Source of the DNA: Xenopus tropicalis
Lineage: Eukaryota > Chordata > Amphibia > Anura > Pipidae
NCBI RefSeq assembly: GCF_000004195.4
Contig: NC_030681.2
Span: 23,266,482-23,330,481, forward strand
Length of the DNA stretch: 64,000 nucleotides
Direction of reading: 5' to 3'
This document shows, piece after piece, positions 24,266 to 34,850 of this stretch; position 1 is the stretch's first letter; each line of letters starts with the position of its first letter. The notes under the pieces were generated by a model that saw nothing but the letters and a program-made list of their open reading frames with translations, made no database searches and had not been told where the DNA came from. Both the position numbers and the translations under genes were made by a program.

Positions 24266-26120
24266 AAGTGCGTTTTGTGCCTCAGTCTTGTGATCTATAA
24301 TAGGCAAAAAAGTGAAAGTGATATTCCACTCTGGGGAAGGCAAACATATTTAGGTAAAGAGATAGTTCAAGAAACCACTCAGTTTTATATCTAAGAAACA
24401 AAGTGGCTATAAATGAACTTGCAAAGTTTTTACTTACTTTTCATAATTAGAAGAAATAACGACGCTGGCAGAAAATCTTCACATTAAGCCTAAGTCAGTC
24501 TTAAAAAATCTATAGGAATATTAGTAAAAAGGCCCAAAATCTTTCAAGCCACACAAACACAACTTTATATTTTAAATGTATATGAAAGCCTAAATTCAGT
24601 AATAGCCATGGGTTTTATCTCTTATTTATATGGCTTTGTAGCTGCCCCCACACATTCTGCCCTAGTTAATCTTCTGGAAACCAACTAACTTACCCACCAT
24701 CAAGTAAAGCTCACTATATACATGGAATCATAGTCCCTGCTGAAAGATCTGCAGGGACTATAGATGTGATCTGATCATTGCCCAGGTTTGGTTTACCATT
24801 TAGGTGGCGATATCAGGCAAAGACCATTATATTTGCACTCTTCCCAAACAGGTAGATCTATGAATGGCCACCTTAACCACTTACCTGTGAAATTTACTGG
24901 TTTGCCAGTATTTGACCACATTGCTGTAGAGTTTATATTTCCAGGTTCCTTTCCATTTTTTACTACATAATTCCAACAACCACGGCCTGGAATAGGAACA
25001 TTAGATTATGTACAGTAGCTGCCTGCTAGGCTCTATTAAGGTGGACCAGCAAATGCCTAGAATCTCATTTACTCTGTTCCCCTCATTCATTAATGTCTAA
25101 CCTAACCCATGTCTACACTTTTGTTTTAAAAAAATTCAAAAAGTACAGTAATATTAGGGGCAGATTTAACAAAATGTTAGAATAGAGCTCACCACACAAC
25201 ATTTTACCCACTACTATTCAATCATACTGTCAATCATATATTCCCTGCAGCATAGATGTGGGGCAGGCAATATATGATTTACAGCTCAGATTTTTAACCA
25301 TTAATTTCACTTTCCATTCAGCACTTCCTATACATCCCCTTGATGGCAAATGCATAAGATTTTAGGGTGATACAAAGCTTGCCTTAATAACAGGGCCCAC
25401 AAAATGGCACCAGCCTGCTGGTTCTGACTACTAATTCCAAGACTGAAGGGAAAATAAATTCAATAATTGAAATGGTGTAGGTAAAGTTTTTTTTGCTTTA
25501 TTTACCTGATTCAAAAGGATTTGGAATTATTTCTTAGGGTGACAGGTCCCCTTTAAAGGGGCAGGTGATGTTATAACATATAGAATTGGAAGTGTGCATA
25601 ATAAAATTAATATTATTTATACTAGTATCATAACATTTAAACTGGACATTACTGTAGTTCCACAGAACCATGTCCTTCACAGTTTTTTAACCAGTACAAA
25701 TCCAGTGCCCTGCAGATGAAGAATTGTTATAAACGTATATAACAAAGGCAGAGAAGTGCAGTAGTTACAGTCACAATATTAGCTCTACGGGGTATCAACA
25801 GTAACTCCTTTGTTAAGGCCTGTGATAGATGGGATGTTTTGACCTTGATGGTCATTGAACCTTGTTTCTCTGTCATTGTTCAACCCCCCCGGCCTATTGT
25901 GAGTTGGGACCAGAGGACTGAATACAAAGGAGTAGCCGGTGGCCGATAATGAACCAAACAGTGGAATCCATGGAGAAGACAGGAGCATGGTCAGGCAGTC
26001 CACGTCAAGGCAAGCTGCTAGATTTGCAATTGGAGAATCAGGCAAAGGCCTGGAGTCAGCAGAGACAGGAACAAGCCAGGATAGAAACAAAGGATCAATT
26101 CAGTTTCACTACCGGGACGG
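24266..26120. other. No gene; one partial MITE arm
   Basis: Unique-looking DNA. Near 25155 AGGGGCAGATTTAACAAAAT starts a half copy of the palindromic family seen at 57121-57343. Confidence 0.45.
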
Positions 26121-26126
26121 GGGTCA

Positions 26127-26290
26127 TTTATAAACATTGGGCAAATTTGCAACTGGGCAGTTACCCGTGGCAACCAATTAGATGTTTGATTTCACCCTAA
26201 TCAGATGTTTCATTTTCAAACCTAATCACTGATTGGTTGCTATGGGTTACTGCCCAGGTGCAAAATTGCCCAGTGTTTATAAATGTGTCC
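26127..26290. mobile_element. Palindromic MITE, GGGCAAATTT family
   Basis: TTATAAACATTGGGCAAATT at left, AATTGCCCAGTGTTTATAAA at right, with CAACCAAT/ATTGGTTG inside. Confidence 0.8.
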
Positions 26291-26308
26291 CAGTAGAATC
26301 TGAATTAA

Positions 26309-26772
26309 AGGGGTGGTTCAACTTTCACTTTACTTTTAGTATGTCATAGAATGGCCAGTTCTAAGCAACTTATTAACATTATTTATTTTGTGTCATTTTT
26401 AAATTATTTGCCTTCTTCTTCTGATACAACTTTTTCCACCTTTCAAATGGGGGTCACTGACCCCAACAGCCAAGATACAATTGCTCGGTAAGTCTCTAAT
26501 TTTTTTTGTTATTGTTACTTTTTATTACTTTTTGTTTGGGTTCTGTCCCATAAATATATCAGTCTGTCATTCAAACCAATGCCTGGTTGCTAAGGTAATT
26601 TTTGACCCTAGAAACCAGATAACTGGTGCAATTCCAAACTGGAGAGTTGCTGAACAAAAAGTGAAATAATTACAACACCACAAATAATGAAAAAAGAAGA
26701 CCAATTGCAAATTGTTTCAGAATATTACTCTTTACGCCATACTAAAAGTAAACTCAAAGGTGAACAACCCCT
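26309..26772. mobile_element. TTAA-flanked MITE (AGGGGTGGTTCA)
   Basis: TTAA at 26305-26308. Left arm has ACTTTTAGTATG and GAATGGCC; right arm has CATACTAAAAGT then GTGAACAACCCCT. The right TTAA has decayed. Confidence 0.75.
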
Positions 26773-26925
26773 TGCAGATAACCTAGTGATTAGCTCAAGC
26801 TACTTGGCATGAAAATAAAGGGCCAGAGATGTCAATGAACAGGCGCTCCAACAAACACAGCAAGCGACATTATGTTGGAGTAATCGCTTCATTCCATGTG
26901 CAAACATGCTATGGAACATATAGAG

Positions 26926-27231
26926 CAGTGATCCCCAACCAGTGGCTCGGGGCAACATGTTGCTCCCCAACCCCTTGGATGTTGCTCTCAGTGCCCCCAA
27001 ACCAGGGAGTTATTTTTGAATTCCTGACTTGGGGGCAAGTTTTGGTTGAATAAAAACAAGATTTACTACCAAATAAAGCCCCCTGTAAGCTGATAGTGTG
27101 CATAGAGGCCCCTAATAGCCAATCACAGCCCTTATTTGGCTCCTCCATGAACTTTTATGGTGCTTGTGTTGCTCCTCAAGTCTTTTTACATTTGACTGTG
27201 GCTCACGAGTAAGAAAGGTTGGGGATCCCTG
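26926..27231. mobile_element. hAT-type MITE, 306 bp, TSD ATATAGAG
   Basis: Exact 8-bp duplication at 26918-26925 and 27232-27239; ends CAGTGATCCCCAACC / GGTTGGGGATCCCTG. Reverse orientation of 9594-9900. Confidence 0.92.
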
Positions 27232-27239
27232 ATATAGAG

Positions 27240-27885
27240 TAACACATGTAAGACGGTACGGTGGAGCATTGGGGGGCCACGTGTGTAGCCTTACAGACAC
27301 CCCTCAACATCCTTTGCTTCAGTATTCCTAAACATTGCCTTCTTATCATTATCAGTATCTACCATTGCCAGTATGTAAATGGCAACCAAGAGCATTTGGA
27401 CCACCGCTGTTGTCCTCAAAGGCACCAGCATTTACAACTTTTAACAGGGTTAATTAACAGTAGGATTGAGCTTAAAAATGGAAAAAATAAATATCTGCAC
27501 TGCATATTTAAAATATGTCATTTTAGGAAAACAGGATCAAGATAACACCAACCAACACTATTTAAAAAGATGGATATCTGATGATAGTATCTGGGTACCA
27601 AATCAAGTTTGCGCACAGTCCTATGGGATATAGAGGAAACTGTAAAATATGAAAACAGAAAAAAATTGTTAAAAAAAAAACATTGTCAACAAAAGAGAGT
27701 AACATATTGATAAATGATGGTAGCATTCATGCAGGATTAAGGGAAATCAATGTTTATCAACACAGTGGATTCTTAGGGTAAACCAATCAATTACGTTGTA
27801 TATGAATCAGTATGTTATTAAGTTAGAGAGAGTCCAAAGAAGGGAAACTGTCACAGAACAGTTTAAGCCACTAGCCCCTATATGT
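27240..27885. other. No recognisable gene
   Basis: Nothing I can name. Confidence 0.45.
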
Positions 27886-28017
27886 AATAAAAGGCACTAA
27901 GTTTGCCCAGGAACAGTAACATATATCAACCAATAAGATGTAAATGCTACCTGCTGATTGGTTGCTAATGGTTACTGCACCTGGGCAAACTTAGTGCCTT
28001 TTATTACATCACCCCCC
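27886..28017. mobile_element. Palindromic MITE, GGGCAAAC family
   Basis: ATGTAATAAAAGGCACTAAG at left is mirrored by CTTAGTGCCTTTTATTACAT at right. Confidence 0.85.
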
Positions 28018-28093
28018 TAGCCTAGATGATTCTACTGATTGGAGAATATGGCTCTTGCAATTTTCTACTATTGATGCCAAACAGCCTCTTCTT

Positions 28094-28430
28094 TTTTTCT
28101 TTTTTTTTTCAATTAACTTTTTTATTGGTTTTCAGATTTTTTTGGGATACAGAAAGGAAGAGGGGTGGGGTAAAAGGTAAGTGAGTTACATTTTGCAAGA
28201 TATATATATGTAACATGACATAAATTTTTTATTTTTACACATTACTAGCATATTGTTGTTGTTTTCCTTGTTTTAGATACAGATTACACTTATGCCTTAG
28301 CAGTTTACTCAGAATTAGATGAGATATTCTTTACATGTTGTTTTCCTTTCTTTCTGACAATAGTATCTTTCTATCTTTGGAGTTGCAACTTGAGATGCAG
28401 GGTACTTTATGCTTTCTGATTTAGCTCCTT
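28094..28430 (-). mobile_element. L1 3'-end stub with 18-bp target duplication
   Basis: GCCAAACAGCCTCTTCTT is repeated exactly at 28076-28093 and 28431-28448. The insert starts with a T/C-rich run at its left end, i.e. a minus-strand insertion with a poly(A) tail. No coding sequence; it is 3' UTR only, similar in style to the 3' UTR of the L1 at 43440. Confidence 0.85.
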
Positions 28431-28521
28431 GCCAAACAGCCTCTTCTTCGGCCGTATATTTAGTAATATTTACTACTTTCCCTTTGAAACATATTCCTCT
28501 TTCTTTGTAATGCTAAACTAA

Positions 28522-30010
28522 GGGGCTGATTTACTAAGACACGAATTCGAATCCGAATTGGAAAAATTCCGATTGGAAAACGAACATTTTGGGACTTTTT
28601 CGTATTTTTTGCGATTTTTTCGGCGCCTTTACAACTTTTCAGAAATTGTCGCGACTTTTTCGTTACCAATACGATTTGCGCGAAAAAACGCGAGTTTTTC
28701 GTAGCCATTACGACTTGCGTGAAAAAACTCAAGTTTTTCGTAGCCATTACGATTCGCTCGTATCTTGTCGCGACTTTTTCGTATTGAGCGCTCGTAAGCG
28801 GCGGGCGAAACTTTCACACTTAGCATGATTTTGGAAGCCTCCCATAGGGCTCAATGGCACCCTGCAGCTCCAACCCGGCCCAAGGAAAGTCTCCCATAGG
28901 GCTCAATGGCACCCTGCAGCTCCAACCCGGCCCAAGGAAAGTCTCCCATAGGGCTCAATGGCACTCTGCGGCTCCAACCCGGCCCAAGGAAAGTCTCCCA
29001 TAGGACTCAATGGCACTCTGCAGCTCCAACCTGGCCCAAGGAAAGTCTCCCATAGGGCTCAATGGCACTCTGCAGCTCCAACCCTGCCCAAGGAAAGTCT
29101 CCTATAGGGCTCAATGGCACTCTGCAGCTCCAACCTGGCCCAAGGAAAGTCTCCCATAGGGCTCAATGGCACCCTGCAGCTCCAACCCGGCCCAAGGAAA
29201 GTCTCCTATAGGGCTCAATGGCACCCTGCAGCTCCAACCCGGCCCAAGGAAAGTCTCCCATAGGGCTCAATGGCACTCTGCGGCTCCAACCCGGCCCAAG
29301 GAAAGTCTCCCATAGGACTCAATGGCACTCTGCAGCTCCAACCCGGCCCAAGGAAAGTCTCCTATAGGGCTCAATTGCACTCTGCAGCTCCAACCCGGCC
29401 CAAGGAAAGTCTCCCATAGGGCTCAATGGCACTCTGCAGCTCCAACCCGGCCCAAGGAAAGTCTCCCATAGGGCTCAATGGCACTCTGCAGCTCCAACCC
29501 GGCCCAAGGAAAGTCTCCCATAGGGCTCAATGGCACTCTGCAGCTCCAACCCGGCCCAAGGAAAGTCTCCCATAGGGCTCAATGGCACTCTGCAGCTCCA
29601 ACCCGGCCCAAGGAAAGTCTCCCATAGGGCTCAATGGCACTCTGCAGCTCCAACCCGGCCCAAGGAAAGTCTCCCATAGGGCTCAATGGCACTCTGCAGC
29701 TCCAACCCGGCCCAAGGAAAGTCTCCCATAGGGCTCAATGGCACTCTGCAGCTCCAACCTGGCCCAAGGAAAGTCTCCCATAGGGCTCAATGGCACTCTG
29801 CAGCTCCAACCCGGCCCAAGGAAAGCCTCCCATAGGACTCAATGGCACCCTGCAGCTCCAACCTGGCCCAAGAAAAGTCACCATACTGAAGCTTGAATGA
29901 ATCCGAATGTTTCGTACTCGGCGCGACTTTTCGCGCAAGTTTTAACGCTACGAAAAAATCGCTAGATTTTGCGCAACATTCGGAATGGCAACAAAAAAGT
30001 CGCGACAAGC
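28522..30010. mobile_element. Palindromic-family MITE carrying the second 52-bp array
   Basis: TAA then GGGGCTGATTTACTAAGACA and CGAAAAA-type arm to about 28826, the 52-bp array, then TGAATCCGAATGTTTCG and a second CG-rich arm to about 30010. The right terminus is lost. Confidence 0.75.
28830..29878. repeat. 52-bp minisatellite, about 20 units
   Basis: Same unit and same left border (GCATGATTTTGGAAGCC) as 131-905, in the same orientation. Variants CACCCTGCAG, CTGCGGCTCC and CATAGGACTC are intermixed, and a block carrying them recurs (28858-28990 and 29170-29300). Confidence 0.97.
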
Positions 30011-30363
30011 CTTCCATTCATTTGTGAGTGTATTTAGAGTATCAACTCATGAGCTTTTTTCCATGAAGATTTATCTGAAAATCTCTGTCTCCATCTTCAA
30101 ACCCTTTCTAGAGTTGGCCAAACAGGACTACATTATGTTCCTGAGCAAACTGCACATCCATATGTTGAGCCCAATCATATTTCCAGAACATCCCGTAGTG
30201 TGATTGCGTGTATGAAGTTCACATTCCCATGTAATGATTTTGAGGACTATTATTTTGATCTGTGGAATTTGATCATACATGTGTGTGGCCAGATTACATT
30301 ACATATTAGATTACTACATATTGTATATAACTGACCATCAGCCTGTATATGGCCAGCATAAAA
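30011..30363. other. No recognisable gene
   Basis: Nothing I can name. Confidence 0.45.
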
Positions 30364-30522
30364 GGGGTTATGTAATAAAAAGCACTAAGTTTGCACAGGA
30401 GCAGTGACTCATACCAACCAATCAGCCGGTAGAATTCACTGGTCACCTGTTTAAAGGGTCCAAAACATCTTATTGGTTGCTATGGGTTACTGCTACTGGG
30501 CAAATTTAGAGCCTTTATTTAC
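30364..30522. mobile_element. Palindromic MITE, GGGCAAATTT family
   Basis: TATGTAATAAAAAGCACTAA at left, GGGCAAATTTAGAGCC at right, ATTGGTTGCTATGGGTTACT inside. Confidence 0.7.
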
Positions 30523-30723
30523 ACAGGGAGATAAGACTCAACAAATTGTTAAGTACTTCTGTTGTGATCCCAACCGCAGTTAACACCATTTCCAATAACC
30601 ATTTCTCATTATTGGGGATTAGTAAATCTGTCCGGTTTCGCTTCTCTGAAAAATTTGTGAAACAGCAAGAAATGTGTCTTTTGACACAATTTGATTTGTA
30701 ATGAGATCTGTGATGGGCAACCA

Positions 30724-31090
30724 AAGGGGCATTTACTAACAATCAGTATTTTCATTTTGGCTTTTTGGCACCAAAATATGATTTTGTCAAGGAAAAAAAT
30801 TAGATTTTTTTTTTTTTTTTTTTGCAATTTATTATGTGACAAATACAAAAGAAAAAATATGTCATATAAAAATCAAAGTCATGTAGAAGTCAATGGCAGA
30901 TGTCTCTTTTACAACTGGAAGCTCTTTCTTTGCTTCAGGGTTTTAGAGGTTTGGGGGGGGGTTGGACAATATAAAAAAGTTTGTACTACAGTTTGCACAA
31001 AAAGTCACATTTTTCGTGTGACTATAAGAAAAAATAGTCTTTTTTTGTTTATGCTTTTTTAGTTTGGATTTTACTCTAAAACCACGAAAA
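30724..31090. repeat. GGGGCATTTACTAAC repeat
   Basis: AGGGGCATTTACTAACAATC followed by AATTTATTATGTGACAAA; the same order of motifs occurs at 33320-33480. Confidence 0.55.
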
Positions 31091-31125
31091 TCTGTGCAAA
31101 TACAGAGCCTGTATAAGGGCTTTGG

Positions 31126-31999
31126 ATTTGGGAACTGTTATCCAGAATGCTCAGGACCTGGGGTTTTGCAGATTCTGTAATTTGGATCTCCATAACTTGT
31201 CTGCTAAAAATCACTTAAATTTTGAATAAACCCAATAGGGCTGTTCTGCCCCCAATAAGGGGTAATTATATCTTAGTTGGGATCAAGTACAGGTACTGTT
31301 TTATTATTACAGAGAAAAAGGAATCATTTAACCATTAAATAAACCCAATAGGGCTGTTCTGCCCCCAATAAGGGGTAATTATATCTTAGTTGGGATCAAG
31401 TACAGGTACTGTTTTATTATTACAGAGAAAAAGGAATCATTTAACCATTAAATAAACCCAATAGGGCTGTTCTGCCCCCAATAAGGGGTAATTATATCTT
31501 AGTCAGGATCAAGTACAGGTACTGCTTTATTATTACAGAGAAAAGGGAATCATTTAACCATTAAATAAACCCAATAGGGCTGTTCTGCCCCCAATAAGGG
31601 GTAATTATATCTTAGTTGGGATCAAGTACAGGTACTGTTTTATTATTACAGAGAAAAGGGAATCATTTCACCATTAAATAAACCCAATAGGACTGTTCTG
31701 CCCCAATAAGGGGTAATTATATCTTAGTTGGGATCAAGTACAGGTACTGTTTTATTATTACAGAGAAAAGGGAATCATTTAACCATTAAATAAACCCAAT
31801 AGGGCTGTTCTGCCCCCAATAAGGGGTAATTATATCTTAGTTGGGATCAAGTACAGGTACTGTTTTATTATTACAGAGAAAAGGAAATCATTTTTAAAAA
31901 ACAAAATTATTTGCTTATAATGGAGTCTATAGGAGATGGCCTTTCCGTAATTTGGAACTGTCTGGATAACGGGTTTCCGGATAAGGGATCCCATACCTG
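31126..31999 (+). mobile_element. 113-bp-array MITE, six units
   Basis: Left arm has GTTATCCAGAATGCTCAGGA; six units about 31228-31890; right arm GGATCCCATACCTG ends 31999, followed by TA. Left terminus altered. Confidence 0.88.
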
Positions 32000-32002
32000 T
32001 AC

Positions 32003-32605
32003 ATGAAGAACAACAAGGAAAAGAGGGCCCTGTGAGGGGCTGTTGGTTAAAAATAAAGGGTGGGAGGGGTTAGTTGTTCTTTAATTATTCCAGAATAAAG
32101 ACCTTTAGAGTAGGGGTTTCTTTCCTTATGTCTCCCAAATAAATGATTCACTTATACGTTATACTATTCCAGTCTGTAGTTACAGTAATAACTCTATGTA
32201 AATATATGTGCATTAAGCTGCCAATCACCTCTGTCGCATTGTTTCACAAACCCGTGTGTTGCATTTCTGCCTCTCTGACTGATGTGCTTCGGTATCTGGA
32301 ATGTTTCCCGAGTCTCTCAGACTAGAATGGCGCAGCCCTAATCTGCTCTGTATTATGTACATATCATTTTCTCTTAACATAATATCTCCGACTGGCGTTT
32401 GAAGCGCGGCTGCCCGGCCTGGGTGACTCACGGAGAGATTCTCTGACAGATGTAAAATAACTAGTTGATCAATTGCCTGAAATGCAGGGAAACGCTATGA
32501 ATCATTTCCGTCTGCAGCCGGCCATCCTTGGCGCATGTTCATCTTATCTTAGAACAAAAGAACACAATGAAAAGAGAAAATATTTTAATAAAAATGCTTC
32601 TAATA
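32003..32605. other. No recognisable gene
   Basis: Nothing I can name. Confidence 0.45.
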
Positions 32606-32613
32606 CTAATGAG

Positions 32614-33202
32614 TAGTGATGGGCGAAAAGTTTCGCCAGGCATGGATTCGCGGCGAATTTCCGCGTTTCGCCATTGGCGGATTGTTTCACAAAATGGATG
32701 AAAAATTTCGCCGCGGAAAAATTCGCCGCACGTCCAAAAATTGTTGCCGGCGTCCAAAAAGAATAGTCGCAGGCGACAAAATAATAGCCGCGCGACAAAA
32801 TAATAGCTGTGCGACAAAACAATAGCCGCGGGCGACGAAACTATAGCCGTGCGACAAAACAATAGTCCCGGGCGACGAAACAATAGCCGAGTGCAACGAA
32901 ACAATAGCCGTGCGACAAAACAATAGTCCCGGGCGACGAAACAATAGCCGCGTGCAAAGAAACAATAGCCGCGTGCGACGAAACAATAGTCGCGTGCAAC
33001 GAAACAATAGCCGCGTGCAATGAAACAATAGCCGCGGGCGACGAAACAATAGCCGCGTGACAAAATAATAGCCGCGTGAGACGAAACAATAGCCGCGCGC
33101 GACAATTTCACCGTTTCGCGAATTTTTCGCCGTTTCGCGGATCATTTGAACGAATCACGAATTTTTTGGCGAAGCGAAACGGAACAGATTCGCTCATCAC
33201 TA
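32614..33202. mobile_element. hAT-type MITE with internal GC-rich minisatellite, TSD CTAATGAG
   Basis: Exact 8-bp duplication at 32606-32613 and 33203-33210; ends TAGTGATGGGCGAAA / TTCGCTCATCACTA. Inner arms are TTCGCC/GGCGAA-rich. The interior is a 21-22-bp tandem repeat. Confidence 0.92.
32760..33105. repeat. 21-22-bp minisatellite (GACGAAACAATAGCCGCGTG)
   Basis: About 16 units with variants GACAAAACAATAGTCC and AACGAAACAATAGCC. The three overlapping minus-strand open frames here are a repeat artefact. Confidence 0.93.
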
Positions 33203-33210
33203 CTAATGAG

Positions 33211-34439
33211 CTTCTCTTTGGCCCTTATAACAAATCACGTCGGACTGAAATGCTGAGCAAAGACGGATTAGAAGCAGGAAAGGCTGTAATGGCAAAAACC
33301 AATCGGTTGGTCGCTAAGGGGGCATTTACTAACATTCATATTTCTCTTTTTTCACGATTCATGTTTTTTGCCACAAAAAAACAAATCTTTTGTAAATTTT
33401 GCCATTTATTATGTGTCAAAACAGTCAAAAATCCAAAAGTAAAACAACAAAACCTGCCAAGCATATGTAGAAGTAAATGGGCAGCTGTCCTTTTTCCAAA
33501 AAGGTTGGGAAACGGCATGAAAATTTGCGACTCACTCGCCTACATCACACACATGCATGTTATGGCTGTGGCTTGTTATGCGCATGGAAGTACCCCAACA
33601 TGGCTGAACGAACTGTGACCTCCTGGTGTGGGCAGCCTAACACTGTAAGGGGCTATTTTTTATTTTTTTTTTATTAAAAAGGCTATTGTTTACCCCAGCT
33701 GGAGTCCGGGCTCTGTTATCCTGCACCTCTGGTGGGGGAAACAATATGGAGGTGATAGGTGCCCTGTAAGCAAACTTTAAGAGGAGCAAATTACCTGAAG
33801 ACCAGAGAATGTGATTTACACTAGTTTGATACTTTCAAAAACAGGGGTTTCTAATTACAAATTTATGATGATAAAATTGACCATGGAGCTTGCCTCACAG
33901 GGCTTCATCCACCCTTGCCCCCCTTAACCTCTATTAAAGGAGAAGGAAAGGTAAAAACTAAGTAAGCTTTATCAGAAAGGTCTATGTAAATACAGCCATA
34001 AGCTCTCACGAGTCCTCTATCAAAAGAAACACTTCTTGTCTTCATTTGTGTACACATGTTCTTTGGGCACCAGACTTCCTCTCTCAGAAAAATCCTTCAT
34101 TCTCCAGCAAGAGTCTGCCCAGCTCTCTCCCTTGCCTTCCTATCAGAATGTGTGATCTATGCTACCAGCGGCTAGAGCTGCAGCAGGAAGCTACTGAGAC
34201 CAAGCTAAAATGGCAGCTGCTATCTTAAAAAAACGGAGGGAGCATCTAGGGCTCTTTACTCAGGTATGGTAATGGTTTCTGCAGAATAAATATAGTGTTC
34301 TAGGCGGCACTAATGTGGCTAATCTATTGGCAGTAAAATGCCAAAATGACTTTCCCTCTCCTTTAAAAGGGATGGAAGTGGTGGTGACTGGAAATAATGC
34401 CCTGTTCAGGAGACACTTATCCCAAGGAATGCTAACAAG
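33211..34439. other. No gene; one GGGGGCATTTACTAAC repeat
   Basis: 33317-33480 is a relative of 30724-31090 and begins after TAA. The remainder is unique-looking. Confidence 0.45.
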
Positions 34440-34503
34440 TACTCGGGAGGCTGGAACAGGAGGTTGGGTCTTAAAGCAAAAGCCAGGAGAATAGCTGATT
34501 CCC

Positions 34504-34548
34504 CACTACAGACCGGTTTCGCCTTTCTTGAGGCTCATCAGTGTAGTG
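34504..34548 (-). ncRNA. Type I hammerhead ribozyme motif, complete
   Basis: On the minus strand all parts are present in order. Stem I 5' strand CACTACA (34548-34542); core CTGATGA (34541-34535); stem II GCCT/AGGC closing a six-base loop; core GAAA (34520-34517); minimal stem III ACC/GGT with no loop; C17 at 34511; stem I 3' strand TGTAGTG (34510-34504), perfectly complementary to the 5' strand over 7 bp. Predicted cleavage lies between 34511 and 34510. A stem III this short is known from hammerheads in Penelope-like retroelements, which work best as dimers. A second motif of the same orientation lies about 267 bp upstream on this strand, a tandem layout. Confidence 0.8.
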
Positions 34549-34770
34549 CAGGGTTTTCTGATCAGCTTAGGTAGAGTCACCATGTGGTTTAACAAACAAA
34601 TCATTAAGGTTGAGGAGACTGCCTCATACAGATACAAGTAAACAAAAGGAATTCTGGGAATGAATTCCAAACTCCTAAAAAAAAAAACATTTGAATGGGT
34701 TTATCCTATAGGCTACAGCTCACCCACTGGGTTTGAAGCAGAAGCCAGGATAATAGCTGATCAGATTCCC

Positions 34771-34815
34771 AACTACAGACCGGTTTCGCCTTCTTGAGGC
34801 TCATCAGAACAAGGA
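34771..34815 (-). ncRNA. Second hammerhead motif, core intact but stem I broken
   Basis: Same orientation and nearly the same sequence as the motif at 34504-34548: core CTGATGA (34807-34801), stem II GCC/GGC, core GAAA, ACCGGT and the cleavage C at 34778, followed by TGTAGTT. The 5' flank (CCTTGTT) does not pair with TGTAGTT, so this copy should not fold as a monomer. Confidence 0.6.
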
Positions 34816-34850
34816 ATGCATCTGTTGTATCCCTAGTGCAAGGTTAAGAA

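Larger units (their letters stand above)
34440..34850 (-). mobile_element. Tandem hammerhead-bearing retroelement units (Penelope-type, non-coding)
   Basis: Reading the minus strand, hammerhead 34815-34771 is followed by a body of about 139 bp (34777-34639) ending TTTTGTTTA, then about 90 bp of linker, then hammerhead 34548-34504. The start of a second body follows (TGTAGTGGGGAATCAGC, then an AGCTATTCTCCTGGCTT-like stretch). The same body recurs at 51758-52070 with a target duplication, so it is a mobile unit. Assignment to Penelope-like elements rests on hammerhead type and on a Penelope ORF remnant 2.5 kb away on the same strand. Confidence 0.6.

Noticed and set aside
32539..33145. Three overlapping minus-strand frames of 80-190 codons with CFVARGY-like repeats
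   Set aside because: All come from the 21-22-bp minisatellite inside a hAT MITE, open in every frame.
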